A stretch of DNA of 64,000 bases. It comes from an uncultured Lachnospiraceae bacterium (GTDB taxonomy: Bacteria; Bacillota; Clostridia; Lachnospirales; Lachnospiraceae). The notes under the pieces were generated by a model. That model did no database searches and was not told where the DNA came from. It saw nothing but the letters and a program-made list of their open reading frames with translations. The position numbers and the translations under genes are program-made. Location: NCBI GenBank assembly GCA_947631665.1, contig CANRMF010000005.1, positions 1 to 64,000 on the forward strand, read 5' to 3'. Positions 53,925 to 60,953 of this stretch are shown here, in pieces (the first letter of the stretch is position 1; each line of letters starts with the position of its first letter).

Positions 53925-54344
53925 ATGACAGCATATAGATTAGTACAGCTGATTATCGCAGGAGTTGTAGCATTAAGCGGCTTGATTGAGATTACACCAA
54001 TTAAAATAAATCCAATCAGTACGTTGTTGAAATGGATTGGGGATAGGCTTACAGGGGATATGAGGCAGCAGTTGATGGATATACGGTCAAAAGTAGACGA
54101 CATGGAAAAGCAACTGGCGACTGATGAAGTTGACAAAATCAGAAATGATATGTTGAAATTTGGTCGGGAATGCAGGAAAAAGGAACAGCACACAAAGAAG
54201 CAATTTGAACAAATCATATATTTGTACAAGAAATATGAAGATTTGGTAGAAAAATATGATATTGATAATGGAGTGCTGGAACTCGAATATGATTATATCG
54301 TATCTGTATACAAAAGGTGCCTTCAGGAAGGCGCCTTTTTATAA
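53925..54344 (+). CDS. Membrane-anchored coiled-coil protein
   Basis: A 139-residue protein with one N-terminal hydrophobic helix (VQLIIAGVVALSGLI) and a long charged coiled coil. Similar proteins occur just before the holin in Firmicutes phages. Its last codons are part of the terminator below. Confidence 0.65.
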   Translation: MTAYRLVQLIIAGVVALSGLIEITPIKINPISTLLKWIGDRLTGDMRQQLMDIRSKVDDMEKQLATDEVDKIRNDMLKFGRECRKKEQHTKKQFEQIIYLYKKYEDLVEKYDIDNGVLELEYDYIVSVYKRCLQEGAFL

Positions 54345-54376
54345 TATTGGATAGCAATGTCGCTATCCTTATTTTT
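54312..54376 (+). terminator. Double terminator before the lysis cassette
   Basis: The first hairpin AAGGTGCCTT-CAGG-AAGGCGCCTT, with T5, overlaps the end of the coding sequence. The second, GGATAGC-AATGTC-GCTATCC, is followed by a T-rich run. Together they should make a strong stop. Confidence 0.85.
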
Positions 54377-54401
54377 TTAAGAAAAGATAGGAGGAATTGA
54401 A

Positions 54402-54608
54402 ATGAACAGATTAACAAGTAGGAAATGGTGGAATGCAGCAGGAACAAGGGCTATCAAAACGATAGCGCAGACGTTTATAGCGACGGTAGGCAGCGCAGCG
54501 GTATTGGCGGCGGTAAATTGGAAGGTAGTGATTTCAGCGTCAGTTCTGGCCGGAATTTTGTCACTCGCCACATCACTGGCAGGGCTGCCGGAAGCAGAGG
54601 AGGAATAA
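54402..54608 (+). CDS. r1t-type holin
   Basis: A 68-residue two-helix holin (TFIATVGSAAVLAAVNWKVVISASVLAGILSLATSLAG). The orphan copy at 1196-1408 differs mostly by conservative changes. It forms the membrane lesion in host lysis. AGGAGG precedes the ATG, and the amidase follows directly. Confidence 0.9.
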   Translation: MNRLTSRKWWNAAGTRAIKTIAQTFIATVGSAAVLAAVNWKVVISASVLAGILSLATSLAGLPEAEEE

Positions 54609-54611
54609 ATG

Positions 54612-55337
54612 ATGAAGTTTAATGTACATGCCGGGCATAATCCGGACGGAAAAATAGCTTGCGGTGCTGTAGGAATTTTAAAGGAATCGACACAAGCAAG
54701 AAAAGTTGTTAAATATGTTATCGGTTATTTAAAAAAAGCAGGACATACGGTGTACGACTGCACCTGTAATAATGGAATAAGTCAGAATGATGTGCTGAAA
54801 AAGATTGTATCAAAATGTAATACCCATGATGTCAATCTGGATATCTCGATTCATTTTAACAGTGGAGCCGGTGATAAAAAAGGAAATGGCAAAACAACCG
54901 GAACAGAAGTACTTGTATACGATGCAACAAAAAGTATTCCGTACAGGGCGGCAGAGAACGTATGTAAAGAGATTGCCAAACTTGGATTTAAAAACAGGGG
55001 CGTTAAAGAAAATCCGTCGCTGTATGTTTTAAATGCGACTAGATCGCCGGCGATATTGATTGAATGCTGTTTTGTCGATGACAAAGACGACGCAAACCTT
55101 TATAACGCAAAACAAATGGCACAGGCAATCACTATCGGCATTTTAAATTCTTATGGCGTACAGAAATACAAAGCGAGGAAGAAAATCCGCGCTTTTAATG
55201 CGAACATGAAAAAGGTAGGAACGGTTTCCAAAGGAGAAAAATGCAATATTGATAAAATAAGATTTATCAAAGGGTACCTAATGGGACATCGGACAAAAAA
55301 AGATGAATGGGTAAAGATGAAATTTTTGAAAGGATAA
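54612..55337 (+). CDS. Endolysin, N-acetylmuramoyl-L-alanine amidase
   Basis: A roughly 241-residue Amidase_3 endolysin with HAGHNPDGK, the glutamate in KESTQAR, ISIHFNSG and ILIECCF forming the zinc/catalytic set. The C-terminal 60 residues form the same small module as in the orphan copy at 1410-2135. A 60-base stretch around 54961-55027 is nearly identical to the orphan gene. The first ATG is at 54609. Confidence 0.92.
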   Translation: MKFNVHAGHNPDGKIACGAVGILKESTQARKVVKYVIGYLKKAGHTVYDCTCNNGISQNDVLKKIVSKCNTHDVNLDISIHFNSGAGDKKGNGKTTGTEVLVYDATKSIPYRAAENVCKEIAKLGFKNRGVKENPSLYVLNATRSPAILIECCFVDDKDDANLYNAKQMAQAITIGILNSYGVQKYKARKKIRAFNANMKKVGTVSKGEKCNIDKIRFIKGYLMGHRTKKDEWVKMKFLKG

Positions 55338-55372
55338 TGAATGTTAAATTCAAGAAAAACAGGAGGTAGAAA

Positions 55373-55600
55373 ATGGCTACAAAGAGAGAAAAGAAATATC
55401 AAGTAATATTAGGTTATTTTGACACGAAAAAGGAAGCGGCAAAACAACTTGTAGAAGCAGAAAAGGTTATTGCAGATATTGTAATTACGATAAAATGTCA
55501 GAAGTTTATCGTAGATTGTGGAACTTATGATAAAAAAGAAAATGCGGAGACAATCAAAAAAACATTGAAGGATTTAAAAGTTAAAATTATTGAAATATAG
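55373..55600 (+). CDS. Stand-alone SPOR-like domain protein
   Basis: A 75-residue protein made of one SPOR-like ferredoxin fold: KKYQVILGYFDTKKEAAKQLVEAEK ... FIVDCGTYDKKENAETIKKTLKDL. SPOR domains bind peptidoglycan lacking stem peptides, which amidases produce, so it may guide or assist the endolysin encoded upstream. AGGAGG precedes the ATG. Confidence 0.7.
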   Translation: MATKREKKYQVILGYFDTKKEAAKQLVEAEKVIADIVITIKCQKFIVDCGTYDKKENAETIKKTLKDLKVKIIEI

Positions 55601-55616
55601 ATGTTTTTCTCCTAAT

Positions 55617-55698
55617 TACCCACCAAATGGTATAGTTACCGATTTGGTGGGTGCTTTTTTTATGAAAAAAATAAAAAAATTTAAAAAAAGTGTTGACA
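55617..55698 (+). repeat. Shared cassette flank, copy 1 (terminator plus -35)
   Basis: An 11-bp stem ACCCACCAAAT / ATTTGGTGGGT with T7 ends the lysis transcript. It continues through an A-rich stretch to GTGTTGACA. The same block recurs at 56313-56396 with only two single-base A insertions, so both cassettes start from one duplicated sequence. Confidence 0.9.
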
Positions 55699-55721
55699 TA
55701 TGCTAGCATATGATTTATAAT
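55693..55721 (+). promoter_or_regulatory. Cassette 1 promoter with embedded palindromic operator
   Basis: TTGACA (55693-55698), 17 bases, TATAAT (55716-55721). The spacer is part of a perfect 16-bp palindrome CATATGCTAGCATATG (55697-55712). A dimeric regulator bound there would block RNA polymerase; the RHH protein encoded in this cassette is the obvious candidate. Confidence 0.85.
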
Positions 55722-55770
55722 AAAGACAGTTAAAGAAATACTTTAACAAATCTAAAGAAAGGAGTTAAAA

Positions 55771-55881
55771 ATGGGTAAGAAAAAAAAGAAAAACCCTATT
55801 AACTGGATTGAAGTGCTAGTTCAATTCCTAACAGGGTTAATCACAGGCTTAATACTTTACCTAATAGACAGATTTACTTAA
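55771..55881 (+). CDS. Lys-rich one-helix peptide of cassette 1
   Basis: A 36-residue peptide: a polylysine start (MGKKKKKNP) followed by one hydrophobic helix (VLVQFLTGLITGLILYLI). AAAGGAG precedes the ATG. It resembles type I toxin peptides or small membrane effectors in shape only. A strong terminator follows 34 bases later. Confidence 0.65.
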   Translation: MGKKKKKNPINWIEVLVQFLTGLITGLILYLIDRFT

Positions 55882-55914
55882 AAATTAAGCCTACTAAAAA
55901 ACTTAATAGTTTTT

Positions 55915-55941
55915 CCACAAGGGCATTGCCCTTGTGGTTTT
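55915..55941 (+). terminator. Terminator inside cassette 1
   Basis: A perfect 10-bp stem CCACAAGGGC-ATT-GCCCTTGTGG followed by TTTT. It isolates the first peptide from the genes behind it. Confidence 0.85.
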
Positions 55942-55972
55942 AGATTATCATAATTACCCATAAAAGTAAAGT

Positions 55973-56056
55973 ATGAGAGTATTTATAATAATTATTATTG
56001 CTATTACCGCAGGATTTATAGCAAAACAAATTTACCACCATTGGAAAAATAAATAA
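55973..56056 (+). CDS. Possible second hydrophobic peptide of cassette 1
   Basis: A 27-residue frame with one hydrophobic helix (MRVFIIIIIAITAGFIA) and a basic/aromatic end. The ribosome binding site is poor. It holds the same position as the 66-residue hydrophobic ORF of cassette 2. Confidence 0.4.
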   Translation: MRVFIIIIIAITAGFIAKQIYHHWKNK

Positions 56057-56081
56057 AGTTTGAAATTTGGAGGTGCAGCAG

Positions 56082-56249
56082 TTGAGTAAATATTATGATG
56101 AGAAACAAGCGAAAAGGTATAAAAAGTATATGGAAAATAAAGTGATGGTTACGATTAGAATGACAGAGGAAGAAAGAAATATACTAAATAAAAAAGCAGA
56201 CGCAGAGGGCAAAAGTGTTAATCAATATATTTTAGATAAATGCTTGTAA
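56082..56249 (+). CDS. Ribbon-helix-helix (Arc/CopG-like) regulator of cassette 1
   Basis: A 55-residue protein starting at TTG 56082, six bases after GGAGGTG. The ribbon KVMVTIRMT and helices EEERNILNKKADAEGKSVNQYILDKC are those of dimeric RHH repressors and type II antitoxins. It probably represses the promoter at 55693 through the palindrome there. The stop falls inside the 74-bp repeat. Confidence 0.78.
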   Translation: MSKYYDEKQAKRYKKYMENKVMVTIRMTEEERNILNKKADAEGKSVNQYILDKCL

Positions 56250-56316
56250 ATTATAAGGGAAATAGATGTTATTTAAGCAACTATTTCCCTTATATACTTA
56301 TCTATAAGCGCCAACC
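56243..56316 (+). repeat. 74-bp direct repeat ending in an attP-like half-site, internal copy
   Basis: This block matches 57029-57102 at 69 of 74 positions. It contains a hairpin (TATAAGGGAAATAG / CTATTTCCCTTATA) and then TATACTTATCTATAAG and CCAACC, which in the other copy is the phage half of attR. So an old att half-site appears to lie inside the prophage, 786 bases from the functional one. Confidence 0.9.
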
Positions 56317-56390
56317 CACCAAATGGTATAGTTACCGATTTGGTGGGTGCTTTTTTTATGAAAAAAAATAAAAAAATTTAAAAAAAAGTG

Positions 56391-56419
56391 TTGACAATAT
56401 CACGATATAGTGATACAAT
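56391..56419 (+). promoter_or_regulatory. Cassette 2 promoter with embedded operator
   Basis: TTGACA (56391-56396), 17 bases, TACAAT (56414-56419). The spacer carries the inverted repeat TATCAC-N6-GTGATA (56398-56415), unlike the palindrome of cassette 1. The flank leading into TTGACA (from 56313) is nearly identical to copy 1. Confidence 0.83.
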
Positions 56420-56449
56420 TAAATCATCAAAAGAAAGGAGGCAAAACAA

Positions 56450-56578
56450 ATGAATGATACAATCAGCGAAATTGTAAAAGACTTTTCAGAAGCCTTTCTC
56501 GCAATAACTACAGCGGTTTGTTTGATAATCAAAACCAAAAACGGAAAAACTTCTAAAAAGTCTAAAAAGAAAAAATGA
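56450..56578 (+). CDS. Lys-rich one-helix peptide of cassette 2
   Basis: A 42-residue peptide with a hydrophobic helix (FLAITTAVCLIIK) and a strongly basic tail (KTSKKSKKKK). AAAGGAGG precedes the ATG. Its charge order is opposite to the peptide of cassette 1, but size and position match. The stop codon is the first part of a long hairpin. Confidence 0.65.
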   Translation: MNDTISEIVKDFSEAFLAITTAVCLIIKTKNGKTSKKSKKKK

Positions 56579-56632
56579 GGTTAGGGGCATAGCCCCTACC
56601 TTCAAGAGGATAGGGGCTATGCCCCTAACCTC
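56577..56632 (+). terminator. 22-bp perfect hairpin in cassette 2
   Basis: GAGGTTAGGGGCATAGCCCC plus TA (56577-56598) pairs perfectly with 56611-56632 around a 12-base loop. Each arm also folds on itself (TAGGGGC-ATA-GCCCCTA and TAGGGGC-TAT-GCCCCTA). No T run follows, so it may control stability or translation more than termination. It matches the terminator of cassette 1 in position. Confidence 0.75.
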
Positions 56633-56639
56633 CATGTAA

Positions 56640-56840
56640 ATGATTGTATCACTTTTATTTGTAAAAATAAATATGAAATTTTTTAAAGTAACAGTGGCAT
56701 TATTAGTATTGTTAGTTGTATTGGATGGATTTGATGGAGAATTTCAGAATCCAAGTGTATATGATATTATCAAATGGATATGTATATCTATAATGATAGT
56801 ATGCCTGTTGATTGCAGAAAGGCGGAATGATGAAAAGTAG
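56640..56840 (+). CDS. Small hydrophobic protein of cassette 2
   Basis: Up to 66 residues with two hydrophobic segments (VTVALLVLLVVLD and ICISIMIVCLLIA). No clear ribosome binding site is present at ATG 56640 or at the in-frame ATG 56673. It overlaps the DNA-binding gene that follows. Confidence 0.5.
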   Translation: MIVSLLFVKINMKFFKVTVALLVLLVVLDGFDGEFQNPSVYDIIKWICISIMIVCLLIAERRNDEK

Positions 56841-57024
56841 ATTTGATGGATTATTAAGTTTTAAAGAGGCAACTGATAAATGGGGCTTAAATGAAAGCAC
56901 TTTAAGAAAAGCGGTAACATATGGTAAATTGATTGAAAATGTGGATGTAAGAAAATTTGGAAAACAGTGGATTGTTACAGAGGAAGCCATGTTGCGTGAA
57001 TACGGGAAACCAAAAAATGTTTAA
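56830..57024 (+). CDS. Small helix-turn-helix protein of cassette 2 (excisionase-like)
   Basis: A 64-residue protein: LLSFKEATDKWGLNESTLRKAVTYGKLIENVDVRKFGKQWIVT is a MerR/excisionase-type winged helix. It may regulate the promoter at 56391. In the circular phage it stands right beside attP, on the other side from the integrase, so it is also a candidate recombination directionality factor. AGAAAGG stands before the ATG. Confidence 0.68.
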   Translation: MKSRFDGLLSFKEATDKWGLNESTLRKAVTYGKLIENVDVRKFGKQWIVTEEAMLREYGKPKNV

Positions 57025-57028
57025 TAGA

Positions 57029-57102
57029 CTTGCAAATTATAAGGGAAATAGATGTTATTCAAGCATCTATTTCCCTTATATACTTATCTATAAGTACCAA
57101 CC
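57029..57102 (+). repeat. 74-bp direct repeat, copy at the prophage end
   Basis: The second copy of the block at 56243-56316. Its hairpin is longer (17 bp, TATAAGGGAAATAGATG / CATCTATTTCCCTTATA), and it runs into the crossover site of attR. Confidence 0.9.
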
Positions 57103-57112
57103 GGTACAATGG
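57078..57112 (+). other. attR, right prophage attachment site
   Basis: The phage arm TATACTTATCTATAAGTACC is followed by the dinucleotide AC (57100-57101) and the host half-site CGGTACAAT. The reconstructed attB core ATTGTGCCG-AC-CGGTACAAT is a palindrome with one mismatch per arm; attP is a palindrome of 48 bases with two mismatch positions per arm or less. Confidence 0.9.
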
Positions 57113-57390
57113 TCGTCCACCCTGTCCGCATGGACGGGACATTTATCGGGGTTACGCAGACCTTCAATTATTTCAGAAAAATACAGGAGCGGATTAACTA
57201 TTTCGTGACGCAGCACAGCGATATCACAGAGGAGCGTTTTACGGAGCTGATGAATGCGACAGAAGTCATGACCAAAGACGTCGGAAGTATTCTGATTGGA
57301 AATCAGGTCGTGCAGGAGGGGATTATCAATGAAATGGGAAGTCTTAAGCAGGCGCTTGAAAAACTATACGCAATGATGGATAAAAAATAA
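57102..57390 (+). pseudogene. tepA: 3' part of tepA
   Basis: The rest of the split ClpP-like protease: GTMVVHPVRMDGTF with the catalytic histidine, then a helical region (RKIQERINYFVTQHSDITEERFTELMNATEVM) and the C-terminus. An ATG at 57109 is available but has no ribosome binding site. The frame continues exactly from 24349. The product needs phage excision to form. Confidence 0.92.
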
Positions 57391-57420
57391 CGGATTATCC
57401 GCAGCAGAGGAATTATCAGT

Positions 57421-57447
57421 AAAAGGGAGCAGGAAGCTCTCTTTTTT
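57421..57447 (+). terminator. Intrinsic terminator after tepA
   Basis: A stem AGGGAGC / GCTCTCT with loop AGGAA and T6. Confidence 0.8.
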
Positions 57448-57495
57448 GATTTACGGGAGGCGGATTTTGATTGCGCCGCATAATTGCTATTTATC

Positions 57496-57524
57496 TTGAA
57501 TAAATATTGAAAAAATAGTAAAAT
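57496..57524 (+). promoter_or_regulatory. Promoter of uppP-ftsK
   Basis: TTGAAT (57496-57501), a 17-base spacer and TAAAAT (57519-57524), about 40 bases before the uppP start. Confidence 0.6.
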
Positions 57525-57565
57525 AAATGGTAATTATGGTCATTTAAAAGAGATAGGAGAAACAG

Positions 57566-58438
57566 ATGAGTTTATTAAAAGCAGTTTTACTGGGAATTAT
57601 TCAGGGCTTGACGGAATTTCTGCCTGTCAGCAGTTCCGGACACTTAGCGATTTTCAAACAGATATTCGGTATGGAGGACGTGGGCATTTCCTTTGACGTC
57701 TTTTTACATGTCGGCACGTTAGTCGCTGTATTTATTGTATACTGGAGAGATATTGTTCAGATTTTTATGGACGGTATCGGCATTGTCATAGACGCGTTTT
57801 CAAACCTTGTCGAGTGGATTCAAAGCAGGAAAAACAAAACGGAGCCGAAATACAGAAAGATTATTACATCTGCATACCGGAAATTTGCAATGCTCGTTAT
57901 CGTATCGACGATACCGACCGGCATCATAGGAGTTTTAGGGGAAAAGTTTATCGACAGCGCCGGAGCGTCGCTGCTGATTCCCGGCATCTGTCTGTTGGTG
58001 ACGGCGGTGCTGCTTTTTATCTCAGACCAGATTACCGATGGAGATAAGACGCCAAAAAAGACTACATATGCAAATGCAGTATTTATCGGCGTGTGTCAGG
58101 GCGTTGCCACACTGCCGGGGCTCTCACGCTCAGGGACTACGATTACCGCAGGATTGCTCTGCGGGCTGAAAAGAGAGTTTGCGGTAAAATATTCATTTAT
58201 TATGTCCATTCCGGCAATTCTCGGAGCGGCGGTTTTAAAACTGCCGAAAATGAAAACGGATATTGCCTCCGCCAGCGCGCTCGCTTATATTTTAGGCGCA
58301 GCCGCAGCCGCAGTAATCGGATATATCTGTATTAAAACGATGTTAATTGTCGTTAGAAATAAAAAGTTTAAATATTTTTCATATTATTGTGCCGTAGTTG
58401 GTATTGTTGCGATTATAGGTGCAATCGTATTGAAATAA
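57566..58438 (+). CDS. uppP: Undecaprenyl-diphosphatase UppP (BacA)
   Basis: A 290-residue polytopic membrane enzyme that dephosphorylates undecaprenyl pyrophosphate, recycling the lipid carrier for wall synthesis. GLTEFLPVSSSGHLAI contains the first active-site motif; GVATLPGLSRSGTTITAGLL contains the second. ATAGGAGA precedes the ATG. Confidence 0.95.
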   Translation: MSLLKAVLLGIIQGLTEFLPVSSSGHLAIFKQIFGMEDVGISFDVFLHVGTLVAVFIVYWRDIVQIFMDGIGIVIDAFSNLVEWIQSRKNKTEPKYRKIITSAYRKFAMLVIVSTIPTGIIGVLGEKFIDSAGASLLIPGICLLVTAVLLFISDQITDGDKTPKKTTYANAVFIGVCQGVATLPGLSRSGTTITAGLLCGLKREFAVKYSFIMSIPAILGAAVLKLPKMKTDIASASALAYILGAAAAAVIGYICIKTMLIVVRNKKFKYFSYYCAVVGIVAIIGAIVLK

Positions 58439-58456
58439 ATTTTGAGGTGGAAAAAA

Positions 58457-60940
58457 TTGGCGAATACAAAAAAATACAGTGGAGCCAAAAAATCAAATAG
58501 CAGAAAAAAGCAGACAGGAAAAAGCGGTGCCCGCAAAAAGCCTGCCGTAAGAAGGACAAAAGCGGAGATTGCCCGCCAAAAGAAAATGCGCGGGGAAATT
58601 GCCGCATGGCTGTTTATTGCAATCTCAGTGTTTTTATTCCTCAGCAATTTTGGAATTTGCGGCAGCATCGGCAATGCGCTCAGGAGCGTTATGCTTGGCG
58701 CTTTCGGTTTCATGGGCTATGTTTTTCCGGTGATACTGGTACTGATTACCGGACTTGCCGTATTCAATCTGTTCAGCGGAAAACTGTTTGCCAAAATCAT
58801 GGGAATTGTTTTTCTGTTTTTAGATTTTGCGGTGCTGTTTCATATGATTTCCTATGGAAACACGTCCGAGACGGCAGTTTCATTTTATGAGCGGGGCAGC
58901 AGCGCGGAATTTGGAGGCGGACTTGCCGGAGCAGCTATCGGAAAACTGTTCTGCGGTCTGATTGGAGTGGCAGGAACTTACATACTGATTGTGATTGTCT
59001 TTATTATCTGCATTGTACTGCTGACAGAGTATTCGATTATGGATACAATCAGGGATAAGGGACAGTCTGCATATGAAACCGCAAAAGAAGAAGCGGAGTA
59101 CCGCAGAGAAGAAAATGAACTGATGAAAAACCAGCGGCGGATTGAAAAGAGGGAAGCCAGAAAAATGAGAAAAATCGGCGTGGATTTTGAACATACGCAG
59201 ATTGACGTTTCGGAAAACGGCGCCGGCAAAGGAAAAGATTCGCAGCAGGAAGTGCATGAAATTCATATCGAGGGACTTGATGAAACGCCGAAGGCGGACG
59301 AACATGCAAACGACGGTATGTTCCAGCCGAAGGAGCGCATACAGGTCAGCGACAGTGCGAAAGCCGCCATGAGCCGGAAACCATATGGCATGGAAACGGC
59401 AGATTTCGGACAGCAGAGTGTTCCGGAGCAGGTGACGGAGATAGAAAAAAAGGCTGCCAGCGAAGGAAAGATTATAGCGCCGGAAAAGAAAAAACTGCGC
59501 TATAAAAAACCGCCGTATTCTCTACTGAAAGACAATGTGGGAGGAAAGAGCACCACAACAAAAGTGGAACTGATGAAGACGGCGACAAAATTAAAACAGG
59601 TGCTTGCAAACTTCGGCGTCAATGTCGAGGTTACCAACGTCAGCAAAGGGCCGTCGGTGACGCGTTATGAATTGCAGCCGGAGCTCGGCACAAAGGTCAG
59701 CCGGATTACCGGTCTGGCAGACGATATCAAACTGAACATGGCTGCCGCCGATATCCGTATCGAAGCGCCGATTCCGGGAAAAGCGGCAGTGGGCATAGAA
59801 ATTCCAAACGAGGGAAGGGAGCCGGTTTATTTAAAGGAACTGCTCAATTCTCCCGACTTAAAGAGACATTCTTCAAAACTCGCTTTTCCGGCAGGAAAAG
59901 ATATTGCCGGACGGGTTGTTGTGGCGGATATTGCAAAGATGCCGCATATGCTGATTGCAGGAACGACGGGTTCCGGAAAATCCGTATTTACAAATTCAAT
60001 CCTGATGAGTATTTTATACCGGAGTACGCCGGAGGAAGTCCGGCTGATTGTCATTGACCCGAAGGTTGTGGAATTTCAGATTTACAATAAAATACCACAC
60101 TTGCTCTATGACGTTGTCACTGATCCGAAAAAGGCTGCGGGTATTTTAAACTGGGCAGTTGCGGAGATGAGCGTCCGTTACAAAAAGTTTGCGGGAGTCG
60201 GGGCAAAAGATATTGGCAGTTACAATACAAAAATAGAAAGCGGAGACTACGTCTCAGAAGAAAAACCGGAAAAGATGCCGCAGATTTTGATTATTATTGA
60301 CGAGCTGGCAGATTTGATGATGGTTGCCGCAAAAGAAGTCGAGGAGGCTATCTGCCGCTTGGCGCAGCTTGCGAGGGCGGCGGGAATTCATATGGTGATT
60401 GCGACGCAGAGACCGTCCGTTGACGTCATTACCGGACTGATTAAAGCGAATATCCCTTCAAGGGTGGCGCTGACGGTTGCTTCCGGTACGGATTCCCGTA
60501 CAATTATTGATATGTATGGCGCGGAAAAACTGCTCGGCAATGGCGATATGCTGTTTTATCCGGCAGGTTATGTAAAACCGGTCAGACTTCAGGGCGCGTA
60601 TGTATCGGAAGAAGAAATCGCCGATACAGTCCGCTATATTATTAAAAACAGCGGGGAGGCAGAGTACGATACTTCCATTGATGCAAAACTCGTAAGCGAT
60701 CAGGAGGCGATGGCTTCGGAAAGCAGCGAGCGGGATCCGATTTTTGCAGATGCGGGAAGATTGTGCATTGAAAAACAGAAAGGTTCCACGAGCATGATCC
60801 AGCGTCAGTTTAAGGTAGGATTTAACAGGGCGGCGCGCGTCATGGAGCAGCTCTATGATGCCGGCGTTGTGGGACAGGAAGAAGTCAACAAGCCGCGAAA
60901 GGTCATTATGTCTATGGAGGAATTTGAGCAGATTATATAA
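58457..60940 (+). CDS. ftsK: DNA translocase FtsK/SpoIIIE
   Basis: An 827-residue DNA pump. A basic N-terminus is followed by four membrane segments (about 45-190), a charged linker, and the RecA-like motor with Walker [11 protein letters not shown] and Walker [14 protein letters not shown]-terminal winged-helix gamma domain ([23 protein letters not shown]) ends the protein. It clears chromosomes at division and, in spore formers, pumps DNA into the forespore. The start is TTG 58457 behind GAGGTGG. Being next to tepA matches Bacillus spoIIIE. Confidence 0.95.
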   Translation: MANTKKYSGAKKSNSRKKQTGKSGARKKPAVRRTKAEIARQKKMRGEIAAWLFIAISVFLFLSNFGICGSIGNALRSVMLGAFGFMGYVFPVILVLITGLAVFNLFSGKLFAKIMGIVFLFLDFAVLFHMISYGNTSETAVSFYERGSSAEFGGGLAGAAIGKLFCGLIGVAGTYILIVIVFIICIVLLTEYSIMDTIRDKGQSAYETAKEEAEYRREENELMKNQRRIEKREARKMRKIGVDFEHTQIDVSENGAGKGKDSQQEVHEIHIEGLDETPKADEHANDGMFQPKERIQVSDSAKAAMSRKPYGMETADFGQQSVPEQVTEIEKKAASEGKIIAPEKKKLRYKKPPYSLLKDNVGGKSTTTKVELMKTATKLKQVLANFGVNVEVTNVSKGPSVTRYELQPELGTKVSRITGLADDIKLNMAAADIRIEAPIPGKAAVGIEIPNEGREPVYLKELLNSPDLKRHSSKLAFPAGKDIAGRVVVADIAKMPHMLIAGTTGSGKSVFTNSILMSILYRSTPEEVRLIVIDPKVVEFQIYNKIPHLLYDVVTDPKKAAGILNWAVAEMSVRYKKFAGVGAKDIGSYNTKIESGDYVSEEKPEKMPQILIIIDELADLMMVAAKEVEEAICRLAQLARAAGIHMVIATQRPSVDVITGLIKANIPSRVALTVASGTDSRTIIDMYGAEKLLGNGDMLFYPAGYVKPVRLQGAYVSEEEIADTVRYIIKNSGEAEYDTSIDAKLVSDQEAMASESSERDPIFADAGRLCIEKQKGSTSMIQRQFKVGFNRAARVMEQLYDAGVVGQEEVNKPRKVIMSMEEFEQII

Positions 60941-60953
60941 GGAGGGACAATCA

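Larger units (their letters stand above)
24350..57101 (+). mobile_element. Complete prophage with contractile tail, inserted in tepA
   Basis: About 32.75 kb of DNA visibly richer in A+T than its flanks. It has an integrase at the left end, a lysogeny switch, a HUH-type Rep, early genes, an HK97-type head module and a PBSX-like contractile tail (sheath, tube, LysM, baseplate J). Lysis genes and an accessory tail of small cassettes end the element. All expected structural genes look full length. att sites and the in-frame tepA repair give exact ends. Damage, if any, is limited to the methyltransferase and the radical SAM gene, and both may be programmed. Confidence 0.95.

Noticed and set aside
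60855-60953. An upstream extension of fhs
   Set aside because: It lies inside ftsK; GGAGGG stands directly before the ATG at 60954.
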